64,000 bases of DNA from Novosphingobium sp. FSW06-99 (GCF_001519065.1 NZ_KQ954255.1:68782-132781), one strand, 5' to 3'; counted from the stretch's first letter, positions 29,809 through 38,612 are shown. Numbers and translations are program-made. Notes: generated by a model from the sequence alone, not told the origin.

Positions 29809-30084
29809 GTGCGTTGGACCTCTGTCGTTGCGATCTACGTGTTGTTCTGGGTGCTGTCGGCGTTTCTGGTGCTACCGTTCGGCGTGCGCACGCCCGATGA
29901 ACTCGGGCTGGAAAAGGTGCCGGGTCAGGCGCACAGCGCACCGGCCAATTTCAGCCCGCGTCGTATCCTGCGCCGCGCAACGGTCGTATCGTTGATCGGG
30001 TTTGCGCTCTATTACTTGTGCTATACCCACCACTGGATATCGGTTGACGATTTCGATGTGGGCAAATGGCTGGGGTGGTACTGA
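29809..30084 (+). CDS. DUF1467 family small membrane protein
   Basis: 91-residue inner membrane protein with two transmembrane helices (SVVAIYVLFWVLSAFLVLPF and VSLIGFALYYLCY) separated by a soluble loop GVRTPDELGLEKVPGQAHS. This is the DUF1467 pattern, found behind rnj in many alphaproteobacteria; the function is unknown. Start GTG at 29809 with a good AAGGAG at 29795-29800. Longer open frame upstream runs through the palindromic element and is not coding. Confidence 0.85.
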   Translation: MRWTSVVAIYVLFWVLSAFLVLPFGVRTPDELGLEKVPGQAHSAPANFSPRRILRRATVVSLIGFALYYLCYTHHWISVDDFDVGKWLGWY

Positions 30085-30097
30085 CCGGGTTGGCCGC

Positions 30098-30787
30098 TCA
30101 CACCCCTTCGAGCGCGTAACCCGCCGAGCGGACGGTGCGCACCGGGTCGGCGACGCCGGGGATGGCGATGGCCTGGCGCAGGCGGCGGATGTGCACATCG
30201 ACCGTGCGCAGTTCGATGTCGCTGCCGCTGCCCCATACCGCATCGAGCAGTTGGCCGCGCGAAAACACCCGGCCGGGATGTTCCATGAAATGGCGCAACA
30301 GACGAAATTCGGTCGGCCCGATCTTGATCTGTTCGCCCTGGCGCGTCACGCGGTGCGCGGTCGGATCGAGTGCCAGATCGCCCACGGTGATCGTTTCGCC
30401 CGCCAGCGCGGGGCGTACGCGGCGCAGCACCGCGCCGACGCGGGCGATCAGTTCGCGCGGGGAAAACGGCTTGGTCACATAATCGTCGGCGCCGGTTTCC
30501 AGGCCGCGCACGCGGTCATCCTCGTCGCTGCGCGCGGTCAGCATGATGATCGGCACATGCGCGGTGGCCTTTTGCCGACGCAGGCGACGGCACACCTCGA
30601 TCCCGCTGGTCCCGCCGATCATCCAGTCGAGCAGCACCAGATCGGGGGTGTCTTCGGCGGCCAGCAGCAGCGCTTCGTCACCATCGTCGGTGGTGCGCAC
30701 TTCATAGCCTTCGCCGCGAAAGCGGTATTCGACCAGTTCGGCCAGCGCGGTGTCATCCTCCACCAGCAGCAGTTTGGGCGCGGACAT
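30098..30787 (-). CDS. phoB: Phosphate regulon response regulator
   Basis: OmpR/PhoB-type regulator that, when phosphorylated by PhoR, activates genes for phosphate uptake. N-terminal receiver domain with phosphoacceptor Asp in LVLLDWMIGG and the conserved Lys in VTKPFSPREL; C-terminal winged helix with RTVDVHIRRLRQAI and VRTVRSAGYAL. 229 residues from ATG 30787 (a TTG two codons earlier is possible). Assignment to PhoB rather than another OmpR-type regulator rests on strong resemblance and on the adjacent phoU and phoR. Confidence 0.93.
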   Translation of the reverse strand: MSAPKLLLVEDDTALAELVEYRFRGEGYEVRTTDDGDEALLLAAEDTPDLVLLDWMIGGTSGIEVCRRLRRQKATAHVPIIMLTARSDEDDRVRGLETGADDYVTKPFSPRELIARVGAVLRRVRPALAGETITVGDLALDPTAHRVTRQGEQIKIGPTEFRLLRHFMEHPGRVFSRGQLLDAVWGSGSDIELRTVDVHIRRLRQAIAIPGVADPVRTVRSAGYALEGV

Positions 30788-30886
30788 TGGCAAATCCCTA
30801 TGTTCTGAACGCGGTGTTTCTATCGCGGCGATGACTTCGACCTGCTCGCGCAGACACCAGCAATGTTACGGTGTCATGACGAACAG

Positions 30887-31573
30887 TCAGGCCGGGGGCG
30901 GCACATCCTCGCGTTCGGGCAGATAGGTTCCGGTCGCCGCAAAGTGGACCATTTCGGCTATGTTGGTGGCGTGATCGCCAATGCGCTCGATATTGCGGGC
31001 GACAAACATCAATTGCGCAACGCTGCTGATCGTGGCCGGATTTTCGACCATATATGACACGAAATTGCGAAACACGCTGTCATAAAAGGCATCGACTTTG
31101 GCATCGCGCTGAACGATTTCGGCGGCGGCGACCGGGTCACGCGCGGCATAGGCGGTCAGCACGTCATGCACCATGTCGCCCGCCAGTTCGTTCATCATCG
31201 GCAGCAGGGTCAGCGGCTCGAACCGTTTGCGCCCCTCGATATGGCCGACACGTTTGGCGATGTTCTTGGCATAGTCGCCGATGCGTTCGATCACCCCGGC
31301 GATTTTCAGCGCGGCGATCACCTCGCGCAAGTCGTCGGCCATCGGCGCGCGCAAGGCAAGCACGCGTACCGACAGGCGATCGACCTCGCTTTCGAGCAAG
31401 TCGATGCGACGGTCGCGTGCGATCACGCCGGCGGCCAGGACTTCATTGCCCGACACCAGTGCATCCATGGCTTCGGCGATCGACAGTTCGGCCAGACCGC
31501 CCATTTCGGCCACCAGTCCGCGCAGCCGGGTCATATCTTCGTCGAAGGCCTTGACGGTGTGTTCTGCGACCAT
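30887..31573 (-). CDS. phoU: Phosphate signalling regulator PhoU
   Basis: Peripheral membrane regulator linking the Pst phosphate transporter to the PhoR kinase and holding the Pho regulon off when phosphate is ample. Two repeated three-helix bundles are marked by the metal-binding motifs ERIGDYAKNIAKR and ERIGDHATNIAEM. I start at the ATG at 31573 (MVAEHTVKAFDEDMTRLRGL), the family N-terminus; the longer frame to 31636 adds an atypical lead. 228 residues. Confidence 0.94.
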   Translation of the reverse strand: MVAEHTVKAFDEDMTRLRGLVAEMGGLAELSIAEAMDALVSGNEVLAAGVIARDRRIDLLESEVDRLSVRVLALRAPMADDLREVIAALKIAGVIERIGDYAKNIAKRVGHIEGRKRFEPLTLLPMMNELAGDMVHDVLTAYAARDPVAAAEIVQRDAKVDAFYDSVFRNFVSYMVENPATISSVAQLMFVARNIERIGDHATNIAEMVHFAATGTYLPEREDVPPPA

Positions 31574-31678
31574 CGGAATCAGCGTTCCCTGCCAATAATG
31601 GAATATGACACGTGCGGTGTTTCGACAGATTCGCAAAGTGCTCCGACCGCCATTCGGGCAAATCCTGTTGGTAAACGG

Positions 31679-32923
31679 TCAGGCAGAGGCGCGAACCGGC
31701 TGTACCGGCGCCTGCGAACCCGCGATCAGCCCCAGCCGGATCGTTACGGTGGTACCGATGCCCAGCCTGCTGGCAATGTCCAGCCGACCGCGATGGCGCT
31801 CGACGATGTGTTTCACAATGGCAAGGCCCAGCCCGGTGCCCCCGGCGGCGCGGCTGCGACCCGGATCGGTGCGATAGAACCGGCGGGTCAGGTGGGGGAT
31901 GTGATCGGGGTGGATGCCTTCGCCATGGTCGGTCACGCTCAGTACCGCTTCGCGGCCCACACGGGTCACGCGCAATTCCACCGCGCGCGACGGGTCGGAA
32001 TATTTGATCGAATTGTCGACCAGATTGCGGATCACCTGATCGAGTTGCTGGCGGTCGCCTTGCACCAGGGCATCTTCGGCCTCGACCGTGATGCGGCTCT
32101 CACCCAGCGTCGCTGCCACTTCGCCGCCGATCGAGGCGGCCATCTGCCCCAGATCGATATGGTCGCGCGGCAGATCGTGCTTTTCCGCCTCGATCCGCGA
32201 CAGCGACATCAGATCTTCGACCAGATGTTGCAGCCGCTTGGCTTCGCGCAGTACGGTGGCGTGGAACCGCGCGCTGGTGGCGGCATCGATGCGCGCGTCG
32301 GGGTCGGCCAGCGTTTCGATATAACCGATGATCGACGCCAGCGGTGTGCGCAATTCGTGGCTGGCATTGGCGACGAAATCGGTGTGCGCGCGGCTGATAT
32401 CCGCCTCGGCGGTACGGTCGACCAGCTCGATCAGCGAAAACCGGTCATCGACCGCGACCCGGCGTACTTGCCAGATGCTGCGCGGCCCGGTCAGCCCGCG
32501 CACAGTCACGCTGCCTTCGGGCGCTTCGAGCAGGGTGATCGCTTCGGGATGGCGCAGCGCAACGCGCGCATCCTGGCCGATGATATGGCGGCCCAGTTCG
32601 TCGCGCGCGGCGGCATTGGCGGCGGCAATGCGCTGCCCGTCCAGCATCAGCACGGGCACCCCGAACGGTTCGATCAACTGGATCATCGCCTGCCGCGACA
32701 GCGCGGCATCCTCGGTATGGCGCACCTCGACCACCGTTTCGGGGCGATAGAGCCACAGCGAGGCCAGCCAGACCGTCGTCACGCCGATGCTGATCGCCAG
32801 CCCGGCGCCCGCCAGGATCATGCCGATCCCGACCGACAGCGCGACGATCGTGCCCCACAAGGGAATGCGTGACAGTCCAAAGCGGGGGGGAGGTGTGGGC
32901 GATGGTATCATCGTCTCGATCAA
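31679..32923 (-). CDS. phoR: Phosphate regulon sensor histidine kinase
   Basis: Membrane histidine kinase controlling PhoB. Two N-terminal hydrophobic helices (residues ~22-58), a PAS-like linker (VLMLDGQRIAAANAAARDE), then the dimerisation domain with the phosphorylated His in VANASHELRTPLASIIGY and the ATPase domain with N-box VIRNLVDNSIKYS and GTGLGLAIVKHIVERH. 414 residues. First gene of a phoR-phoU-phoB run on the minus strand. The pstSCAB genes that commonly sit between phoR and phoU are not in this window. Confidence 0.93.
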   Translation of the reverse strand: MIETMIPSPTPPPRFGLSRIPLWGTIVALSVGIGMILAGAGLAISIGVTTVWLASLWLYRPETVVEVRHTEDAALSRQAMIQLIEPFGVPVLMLDGQRIAAANAAARDELGRHIIGQDARVALRHPEAITLLEAPEGSVTVRGLTGPRSIWQVRRVAVDDRFSLIELVDRTAEADISRAHTDFVANASHELRTPLASIIGYIETLADPDARIDAATSARFHATVLREAKRLQHLVEDLMSLSRIEAEKHDLPRDHIDLGQMAASIGGEVAATLGESRITVEAEDALVQGDRQQLDQVIRNLVDNSIKYSDPSRAVELRVTRVGREAVLSVTDHGEGIHPDHIPHLTRRFYRTDPGRSRAAGGTGLGLAIVKHIVERHRGRLDIASRLGIGTTVTIRLGLIAGSQAPVQPVRASA

Positions 32924-32988
32924 TACGGAGGGAAAACAACCGCTACCAGCGCCAGGTTACCATATGGAGTCAAGATGGCAGGTCTCGG

Positions 32989-33201
32989 TCAGCCACCGGT
33001 GCGCAGTCCAATGGCCAGACTGACGATCGCGATGATCAGCGCCGCGCCAGAGACGGTGCCCCACGATATCAGCGATACTTTGTCCAGATCGGCGCGGCGA
33101 CTGTGGCGATAATCGCGGATCATGCCGAACAGCGCAAGCATTCCGGCCAGTGCCGCGCCGGTAAACAACGGGTGGCTGGCAATGGCGGTCTGGATATCCA
33201 T
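32989..33201 (-). CDS. Small membrane protein of unknown function
   Basis: 70-residue frame with two hydrophobic helices (HPLFTGAALAGMLALFGMI and WGTVSGAALIIAIVSLAIGL) joined by a charged loop RDYRHSRRADLDKVS. No family recognised. It lies between phoR and the tRNA-Glu genes on the same strand as both. No clear ribosome binding site was seen, so coding status rests on the protein-like hydrophobic pattern. Confidence 0.55.
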   Translation of the reverse strand: MDIQTAIASHPLFTGAALAGMLALFGMIRDYRHSRRADLDKVSLISWGTVSGAALIIAIVSLAIGLRTGG

Positions 33202-33218
33202 TGGCGGATGAAATCCGA

Positions 33219-33293
33219 TGGTGACCCCAACGGGAATCGAACCCGTGTTTCAGCCGTGAGAGGGCCGCGTCCTAACCGCTAGACGATGGGGCC
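33219..33293 (-). tRNA. tRNA-Glu (CUC)
   Basis: Complete cloverleaf on the minus strand with encoded CCA (33219-33221 complement). The anticodon loop reads CTCTCAC, giving anticodon CUC (codon GAG). Acceptor GGCCCCA pairs with TGGGGTC; T-arm is ACGGG-TTCGATT-CCCGT. It differs from its two neighbours at the base that turns UUC into CUC. Last of the three in transcription order. Confidence 0.95.
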
Positions 33294-33306
33294 GCGGCGA
33301 CAGATA

Positions 33307-33381
33307 TGGTGACCCCAACGGGAATCGAACCCGTGTTTCAGCCGTGAAAGGGCCGCGTCCTAACCGCTAGACGATGGGGCC
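33307..33381 (-). tRNA. tRNA-Glu (UUC)
   Basis: Cloverleaf with encoded CCA and anticodon loop CTTTCAC, anticodon UUC, reading GAA and GAG. Apart from the anticodon position it is identical to the CUC gene. It starts exactly 88 bases from its neighbours, with 13-base spacers. Confidence 0.96.
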
Positions 33382-33394
33382 GTGCCGGCAGATA

Positions 33395-33469
33395 TGGTGA
33401 CCCCAACGGGAATCGAACCCGTGTTTCAGCCGTGAAAGGGCCGCGTCCTAACCGCTAGACGATGGGGCC
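33395..33469 (-). tRNA. tRNA-Glu (UUC), second copy
   Basis: Identical in its tRNA part to the copy at 33307-33381 (anticodon UUC, encoded CCA). It is the promoter-proximal member of the tandem set, so all three are probably made from one transcript and cut apart. Confidence 0.96.
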
Positions 33470-33500
33470 AAGGGGCATAGCGCCGCTGGGCAGGCCCGCG

Positions 33501-33529
33501 CCTCTATTGGCTCTGCCGGAGCACGTCAA
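33501..33529 (-). promoter_or_regulatory. Probable promoter of the tRNA-Glu cluster
   Basis: On the minus strand TTGACG (complement of 33524-33529) is followed after 17 bases by TAGAGG (complement of 33501-33506), then a GC-rich stretch of the sort seen in stringently controlled stable-RNA promoters, about 30 bases before the first tRNA. The -10 match is weak. Confidence 0.45.
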
Positions 33530-33585
33530 CCCCAATTTGACAGTCGTGTCATGAGGAGAACGGCTGCCCCTTGGGGCGGTGTCGA

Positions 33586-35358
33586 TCAATCCGCAAACGC
33601 CGCATCATCGACATGCAATTCGGCAGCGGGGCGGCTGCCCCAGTCGTCGATCCGCGCGCGCCCGGCCAGCCAGAAGCGGCGTCCCTTGTGGCCGTGGAGC
33701 AGGGTCTGGCCGAGGTCGGTGGCGGCGGCGCGAAACGCAATCGCCTTGAACGATCGGTCATCGTTGCCGCTGGCCACCATGCGCACGTGATCGGCCCCGA
33801 CCGGTTCGCATTTGACCAGGCGCACAGGGCCGATCGCGACGCGCGGGCCGGGCCAGCCGATGCCGAACGGGCCCGCCGCGTCGAGCGTGGCGACCAGATC
33901 CGGGGTCAGCCCGCCGGGGGCCAGCGACAGATCGATCAACAACGTCTGTGCTGTGCGCGCGCGGGCAATATCGCGCGCCAGCCGTTCGTCGAGAAACGCG
34001 CGCAAGGCGTCGAGCCGGTCGGGCGCGATGGTCAACCCGCAGGCCATGGCATGGCCGCCGCCCGCCACCAGCAGCCCCGCCGCGCGTGCGGCAATCACCG
34101 CCGCGCCCAGATCGACCCCGGCGATCGACCGGCCCGAGCCTTTGCCCTGGCCATTCTCGTCGGCATCGAGTGCAATCACTACGGTCGGCTTGCCGGTCTT
34201 TTCCTTGATCCGCCCAGCGACGATGCCGATCACGCCGGGGTGCCAGCCTTCGCCTGCCAGCACGTGCACGGCACAGTCGCGCGCGCCTGCCAATTGCGCC
34301 TCGGCGGCTTCCTGCACCTGCTGTTCGATCGCGCGGCGTTCGTCGTTGAGCTGCGACAGTTGCATGGCGATGCCGGCGGCTTCATCGGCGTCGTGCGTGG
34401 TCAGCAGCCGCACCCCCAGCGAACTGTCGCCGATGCGCCCTGCGGCATTGATGCGCGGGCCCAACGCAAAGCCCAGATCGCTGCACGTCGGGCTGCGGCT
34501 CAACCGGCTGGCATCGATCAGCGCGGCCAGCCCGGCGTTGTCGCGCCGCGCCATGACTTTCAGCCCTTGCGCCACCAGCGCGCGGTTCAGCCCGCGCAAT
34601 TGCGCGACATCGGCCACTGTGCCCAGCGCGACCAGATCGAGCAACGTCATCAGGTCGGGCGGGCTGGCCGCGCCGAAATAGCCCATTGTGCGCAAGGCGC
34701 GCGCGGTGGCCACCGCCAGCAGGAACGCCATGCCCACCGCCGCCAGATTGCCATGCGCGGCGGCCTCGTCGCTTTCATCCAGCCGGTTGGGATTGACCAT
34801 GGCGACCGCCACCGGCAGTTCGGCGGCGCATTTGTGATGATCGACCACGATCACCTCCACCCCGGCGCGTGCGGCCATCGCCAGCGCGTCGTGCGCCATG
34901 GCTCCGCAATCAACCGTGATCACCAGACTGGCGCCTTCTGCGCCCAGCCGCACCAGCGCCTCGCCCGAGGGGCCATAGCCTTCGAGCAGGCGATCGGGGA
35001 TATAGGCGCGGGCATCGCGCCCGCACAGCCGCAGAAACCGGATCAGCAGCGCCGCGCTGGTCGCGCCGTCGACATCATAGTCGCCATAGACCGCGATCGC
35101 TTCGCCGGCGCAAATGGCGCGGGCAAACCGTGTGGCGGCCACATCCATGTCGCGGAAAATCGAAGGGTCGGGCAGGAATTCGCGCAAAGTCGGGCGGCGA
35201 TGACGGTCAAGATCGTCGCGCGCGATGCCGCGCGACAGCAGCAACTGGTCGACCAGGTCATCGCCCGCCTCGCCGCCGGCCATATCCATGTTGCCGCCGC
35301 GCCAACGCCAGGCGAGGCCGGACAGCGAGTGTTCGATGGTGGTGATCGATCTGGTCAT
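33586..35358 (-). CDS. recJ: Single-stranded-DNA-specific exonuclease RecJ
   Basis: 5'-3' single-strand DNA exonuclease of the DHH phosphoesterase superfamily, acting in recombination and mismatch repair. Catalytic motifs: AVYGDYDVDGATSA, ITVDCGAMAHDAL, VVDHHKC, LVALGTVADV; the DHHA1 domain carries GKGSGRSIAG and VAGGGHAMACGL. The ATG at 35358 gives 590 residues, normal for the family; the open frame continues upstream to 35781 but that part is Arg/Pro-rich and not like RecJ. Divergent from a flavodoxin-like gene. Confidence 0.95.
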   Translation of the reverse strand: MTRSITTIEHSLSGLAWRWRGGNMDMAGGEAGDDLVDQLLLSRGIARDDLDRHRRPTLREFLPDPSIFRDMDVAATRFARAICAGEAIAVYGDYDVDGATSAALLIRFLRLCGRDARAYIPDRLLEGYGPSGEALVRLGAEGASLVITVDCGAMAHDALAMAARAGVEVIVVDHHKCAAELPVAVAMVNPNRLDESDEAAAHGNLAAVGMAFLLAVATARALRTMGYFGAASPPDLMTLLDLVALGTVADVAQLRGLNRALVAQGLKVMARRDNAGLAALIDASRLSRSPTCSDLGFALGPRINAAGRIGDSSLGVRLLTTHDADEAAGIAMQLSQLNDERRAIEQQVQEAAEAQLAGARDCAVHVLAGEGWHPGVIGIVAGRIKEKTGKPTVVIALDADENGQGKGSGRSIAGVDLGAAVIAARAAGLLVAGGGHAMACGLTIAPDRLDALRAFLDERLARDIARARTAQTLLIDLSLAPGGLTPDLVATLDAAGPFGIGWPGPRVAIGPVRLVKCEPVGADHVRMVASGNDDRSFKAIAFRAAATDLGQTLLHGHKGRRFWLAGRARIDDWGSRPAAELHVDDAAFAD

Positions 35359-35542
35359 GATGTGCAGCGGGACTAGGCCAAGTTGGCGCGCCAGACAATC
35401 GACAGCGCGCGGTTGGCCGCAAAACCACGCAATTGTAGCGCACCCGGTCTTGCCAACGGCGAAAGGGCATGGTGTTTGCGGTGCGGTTGGCGGTAGGATG
35501 GCCAGCCGTCGGGCGCGCGGCGTGGGGTGCTGCGCTGCAGCC

Positions 35543-36082
35543 ATGGTGGATAACAAAGGCGTGGATGCAGCGGGGAACAGCCGACGGGACGATCGGGTCC
35601 TGCTGATCGTGTGGCATAGCCGGACCGGCGCGGCGCAGGTGATGGCGAATGCCGCCGGAACCGGCGCGATGGACGAGCCGGGATCGGCGGTGCGGGTGGT
35701 GCCAGCCACAGTGGCAGGCCCTGACGATGTGCTGGCTGCGGCGGGGTTTCTGTTTGTCTGCCCCGAAAATCTGGGCAGCATGACAGGGGAAATGAAGGCG
35801 TTCTTTGATCGGTGTTACTATCCCGTGCTGGGGCTGATCGAAGGACGCGGCTATGCCACGGCGATTTCGGCCGGAACTGCGGGGCACGGTGCCGAGGCGC
35901 AGATCGACCGTATTGCTACCGGCTGGCGATTGCGGCGGGTGGCGCCTTCGCTGATCGTGCGATCGGGGGCGGATACACCCGCAACGATTGCTGCGCGCAA
36001 ACGTGTGTCGCGTGACGACGTGCAAAGCTGTCGTGATTTGGGACGTGCGCTCGCTGCAGGCTTGCAACTTGGGATTTTCTGA
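35543..36082 (+). CDS. Flavodoxin-fold NAD(P)H-dependent oxidoreductase-like protein
   Basis: About 179 residues with a flavodoxin pattern: a hydrophobic strand DRVLLIVWHSRTGAA where the phosphate-binding loop would sit, then FLFVCPENLGSMTGEMKAFF with the Gly/Ser-rich loop that contacts FMN. Such proteins reduce quinones or flavins, or carry electrons. The start is uncertain: I chose ATG 35543, but ATG codons further upstream in the same frame exist. The partner and substrate cannot be told from context (recJ is divergent upstream and a hypothetical gene follows). Confidence 0.7.
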   Translation: MVDNKGVDAAGNSRRDDRVLLIVWHSRTGAAQVMANAAGTGAMDEPGSAVRVVPATVAGPDDVLAAAGFLFVCPENLGSMTGEMKAFFDRCYYPVLGLIEGRGYATAISAGTAGHGAEAQIDRIATGWRLRRVAPSLIVRSGADTPATIAARKRVSRDDVQSCRDLGRALAAGLQLGIF

Positions 36083-36150
36083 TCATGTGATCGGATTGCG
36101 TCTGGGATCGCAGTATGCGTCATCCCGCTCTTGCATAGGACCGGGATCGA

Positions 36151-36927
36151 TTGACGGTGGCAACAGACGAAGGCAATTCTGACAAACCTTTGCCCGCACC
36201 GGCATGGCGCGACATGTGCGCGCCGGTGGCTGCCTTGCTGTTCGATCCCGCCTTGCGCCCGAACCTGGCCGATGTTGCCGCGCTTTCGCGCGCGTCCGGG
36301 GCCTTTGCGGTAACCCATCAGGACGCCGTGGCCGGACAGGCCGAACTGCTGCGTGACGGTCTGACATTCGATTGTCACGGGCTGGCGCCGGGCGAGGCGC
36401 GGCGGATGGAAACCGCGTTGCAGCGCGTGGCGCTGGCCGCCGATTTCGCGATTGGCGATCAGGCCCTGCTGACGCTGGGGCCGGGGCCGCACCTGGCTGG
36501 TGCCGGACAACTGCTGCCGGTGGTGCGCATGCTGGCCGGACTGGTCATCGCACTTGGCGATCTGCCTGGCCTGCACGCGGTGGTGTGGTTGCCGGCACGC
36601 CTGGCGATGTCGCCACAATGGTTTGCCGAAGCGACCGGGGCGTGGCTGCGCGGCGGGCCGTTTCCGGCGCTGGCGTTGACCGCGCTGGCGCGCTCCGATC
36701 GGGGACTGGCCAGCCAGGGGCTATCCTATTTCGTCGGCCAGGAATTCGTGTTTTCGGGAAAAGACGGCATTTTGCGCGAAAGCGATGCGCGCGGGGCGGT
36801 GCGATTGACCGATTGGCTGGTCGCGCATGGCCGGGTCGACAGCCCCCGCGAAGTTGAACTGGCCGGGTTTGGCACCGTGCTGCTCGAACCGGATGGGCAA
36901 AACAGGCTCCACGCGCGCACTCTCTAG
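36151..36927 (+). CDS. Hypothetical protein, weakly DUF4261-like
   Basis: 258 residues starting at TTG 36151 (GTG 36157 is an alternative). No signal peptide or membrane helix; Ala/Leu-rich alpha-beta protein. The order AGLVIALGDLPGLHAVVWLP, WFAEATGAWLRGGPFPALAL, then RGLASQGLSYFVGQEFVF recalls DUF4261 domains, but I cannot confirm this. Function unknown. Transcribed with the flavodoxin-like gene 68 bases upstream, and possibly with the nuclease gene downstream. Confidence 0.6.
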   Translation: MTVATDEGNSDKPLPAPAWRDMCAPVAALLFDPALRPNLADVAALSRASGAFAVTHQDAVAGQAELLRDGLTFDCHGLAPGEARRMETALQRVALAADFAIGDQALLTLGPGPHLAGAGQLLPVVRMLAGLVIALGDLPGLHAVVWLPARLAMSPQWFAEATGAWLRGGPFPALALTALARSDRGLASQGLSYFVGQEFVFSGKDGILRESDARGAVRLTDWLVAHGRVDSPREVELAGFGTVLLEPDGQNRLHARTL

Positions 36928-37048
36928 CTCCGATTTGGTACTATTCTTTAGCACCGATTTGGCATCAAGCCGCCCGGGACCCGTTTCGGCAATGGTTTGT
37001 TTACCCGCGCGGGGCAGCGTGATCACGGGACAATTGGGGTATCTTGGG

Positions 37049-37579
37049 ATGACCAATCCAAAAGGGGCGCCGCGTGCGGCGTTACCATTCCGTTCGGTCA
37101 ACGTACGCGGAAGCCCGGGTTACAGCGCCGGGTTGCAGCGGCATCATGTTTTGCCTCGACAAGTGCTGGAGGCGCGCGGGATTGCCGAATTGATCGACGA
37201 AGTGGGAACAGACTGCCTGGGATTTCATGATTTTCGTCGCAATGGCATGCTGTTGCCTGCGACCGACGAAGTTGCCATGCGGCTGGGCCTGCCGCTGCAT
37301 CGCGGGCCACACCAATCGTACAACCAATTGGTCATCGAACGCATGGGCCAGATCGAGGCGGGGTGGCAGAAACGCCGCCGCAGCCGACGCAGCGATCAGG
37401 CCATGATCGAGGCGCTGATGCGCATCGACCTGCTGCAACGCGCGTTGCGCCGCCGCCTGCTCGACCCGGCAAGTTGGCGCGGCGCGCCGTTGCATGCCCG
37501 CGACCCGGCGCTTGATTTCAGCCACCTCGACCGCATGGCCGAGGCGCTGTGGGCCGCGACAGAAGCAGTCAGCGTGTAA
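37049..37579 (+). CDS. AHH-family (HNH/Endo VII superfamily) nuclease-like protein
   Basis: 176 residues. The core LQRHHVLPRQVLEARGIAEL, then FHDFRRNGMLLPA, MRLGLPLHRGPHQSYN is the pattern of AHH-type HNH nucleases, with HH near residue 31 and a further His in HRGPHQSYN. The family is best known as toxin modules at the end of polymorphic toxins; here it is a stand-alone short protein without an obvious secretion signal or immunity gene. The start ATG at 37049 is chosen because the longer frame overlaps the previous gene. The C-terminus is rich in Arg (KRRRSRRSDQ), possibly for nucleic acid binding. It overlaps the convergent downstream gene by 11 bases. Confidence 0.7.
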   Translation: MTNPKGAPRAALPFRSVNVRGSPGYSAGLQRHHVLPRQVLEARGIAELIDEVGTDCLGFHDFRRNGMLLPATDEVAMRLGLPLHRGPHQSYNQLVIERMGQIEAGWQKRRRSRRSDQAMIEALMRIDLLQRALRRRLLDPASWRGAPLHARDPALDFSHLDRMAEALWAATEAVSV

Positions 37580-38549
37580 ACGGGGCGCTATTTTCGGTCA
37601 GCGCGACGATTGCCGCGCGATATTCGCCTTCGAACCGCGCCGTGCGTTCGGCCACGCTTTCGATTGCCTTGATCGTGCCGATGCCCTGGCCCGATCCCCA
37701 GATATCCTTCCACGCCTTGGCTTCGGTGTTGCCGCCCGAACCGAAATTCATCTTTGACGGATCGCTTTCGGGCAGATTGTCGGGATCGAGCCCGGCGTTG
37801 ACGATCGACGCGCGCAGATAGTTGCCGTGAACCCCGGTGAACAGACTGGAATAGACGATATCGTCGGCCCCCGAATCGATGATCGCCTGCTTGTAGGCAT
37901 CGATCGCGCGTGCTTCGTGCGTTGCGATCCAGGCCGATCCGATATAGGCGAAATCGGCGCCCAGCGCCTGTGCCGCCAGGATCGACCGGCCATGACCGAT
38001 CGCCCCTGACAGCGCGACCAGCCCGTCGAACCAGCTACGGATTTCCTGCATCAGCGCAAATGGCGATTGCGCCCCGGCGTGACCGCCTGCGCCCGCTGCG
38101 ACCGGGATCAGCCCGTCGGCGCCCTTTTCGATCGCCTTGCGCGCAAAGCGGTTGTTGATCACGTCGTGCAACACGATCCCGCCCCAGGCATGCGCCGCCT
38201 GATAGACATCCTCGCGCGCGCCGAGCGAGGTGATCAGCAGCGGCACCTGCCATTTGGCGCACAGCGCCAGGTCTTCTTCCAGCCGGTTGTTGGTCTTGTG
38301 GACGATCTGGTTCACCGCAAACGGCGCCGCCGGGCGATCGGGATGCGCGCGGTTGTGCGCCGCCAACTCTTCGGTGATCTGGTGCAACCATTCGTCGAGC
38401 TGGCTGATCGGGCGCGCGTTGAGCGAGGGAAAGCTGCCCACCACCCCGGCCTTGCACTGCGCAATCACCAGTTCCGGGCCCGAAATGATAAACAGCGGCG
38501 ATGCGATCACCGGCAGGCGCAGATTGGCAAACAGCGGGGGCAGGGGCAT
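37569..38549 (-). CDS. Nitronate monooxygenase
   Basis: 326-residue FMN-dependent TIM-barrel enzyme oxidising alkyl nitronates. Features of the class: N-terminal LRLPVIASPLFIISGPELV, GGHAGAQSPFALMQEIRSWF with the active-site His/FMN phosphate region, GAIGHGRSILAAQALGADFA, and YIGSAWIATHEA. It is of normal length, in contrast to the 469-residue relative at 4204-5613. It lies alone on the minus strand, followed upstream by the amidohydrolase gene in the same direction. Confidence 0.9.
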   Translation of the reverse strand: MPLPPLFANLRLPVIASPLFIISGPELVIAQCKAGVVGSFPSLNARPISQLDEWLHQITEELAAHNRAHPDRPAAPFAVNQIVHKTNNRLEEDLALCAKWQVPLLITSLGAREDVYQAAHAWGGIVLHDVINNRFARKAIEKGADGLIPVAAGAGGHAGAQSPFALMQEIRSWFDGLVALSGAIGHGRSILAAQALGADFAYIGSAWIATHEARAIDAYKQAIIDSGADDIVYSSLFTGVHGNYLRASIVNAGLDPDNLPESDPSKMNFGSGGNTEAKAWKDIWGSGQGIGTIKAIESVAERTARFEGEYRAAIVALTENSAPFTR

Positions 38550-38612
38550 TGCGTGATGTCCTTAATTGATCGGTTAAACGCGTGATAGGCGGGCGAGGCG
38601 ATGCTTGTCAAT

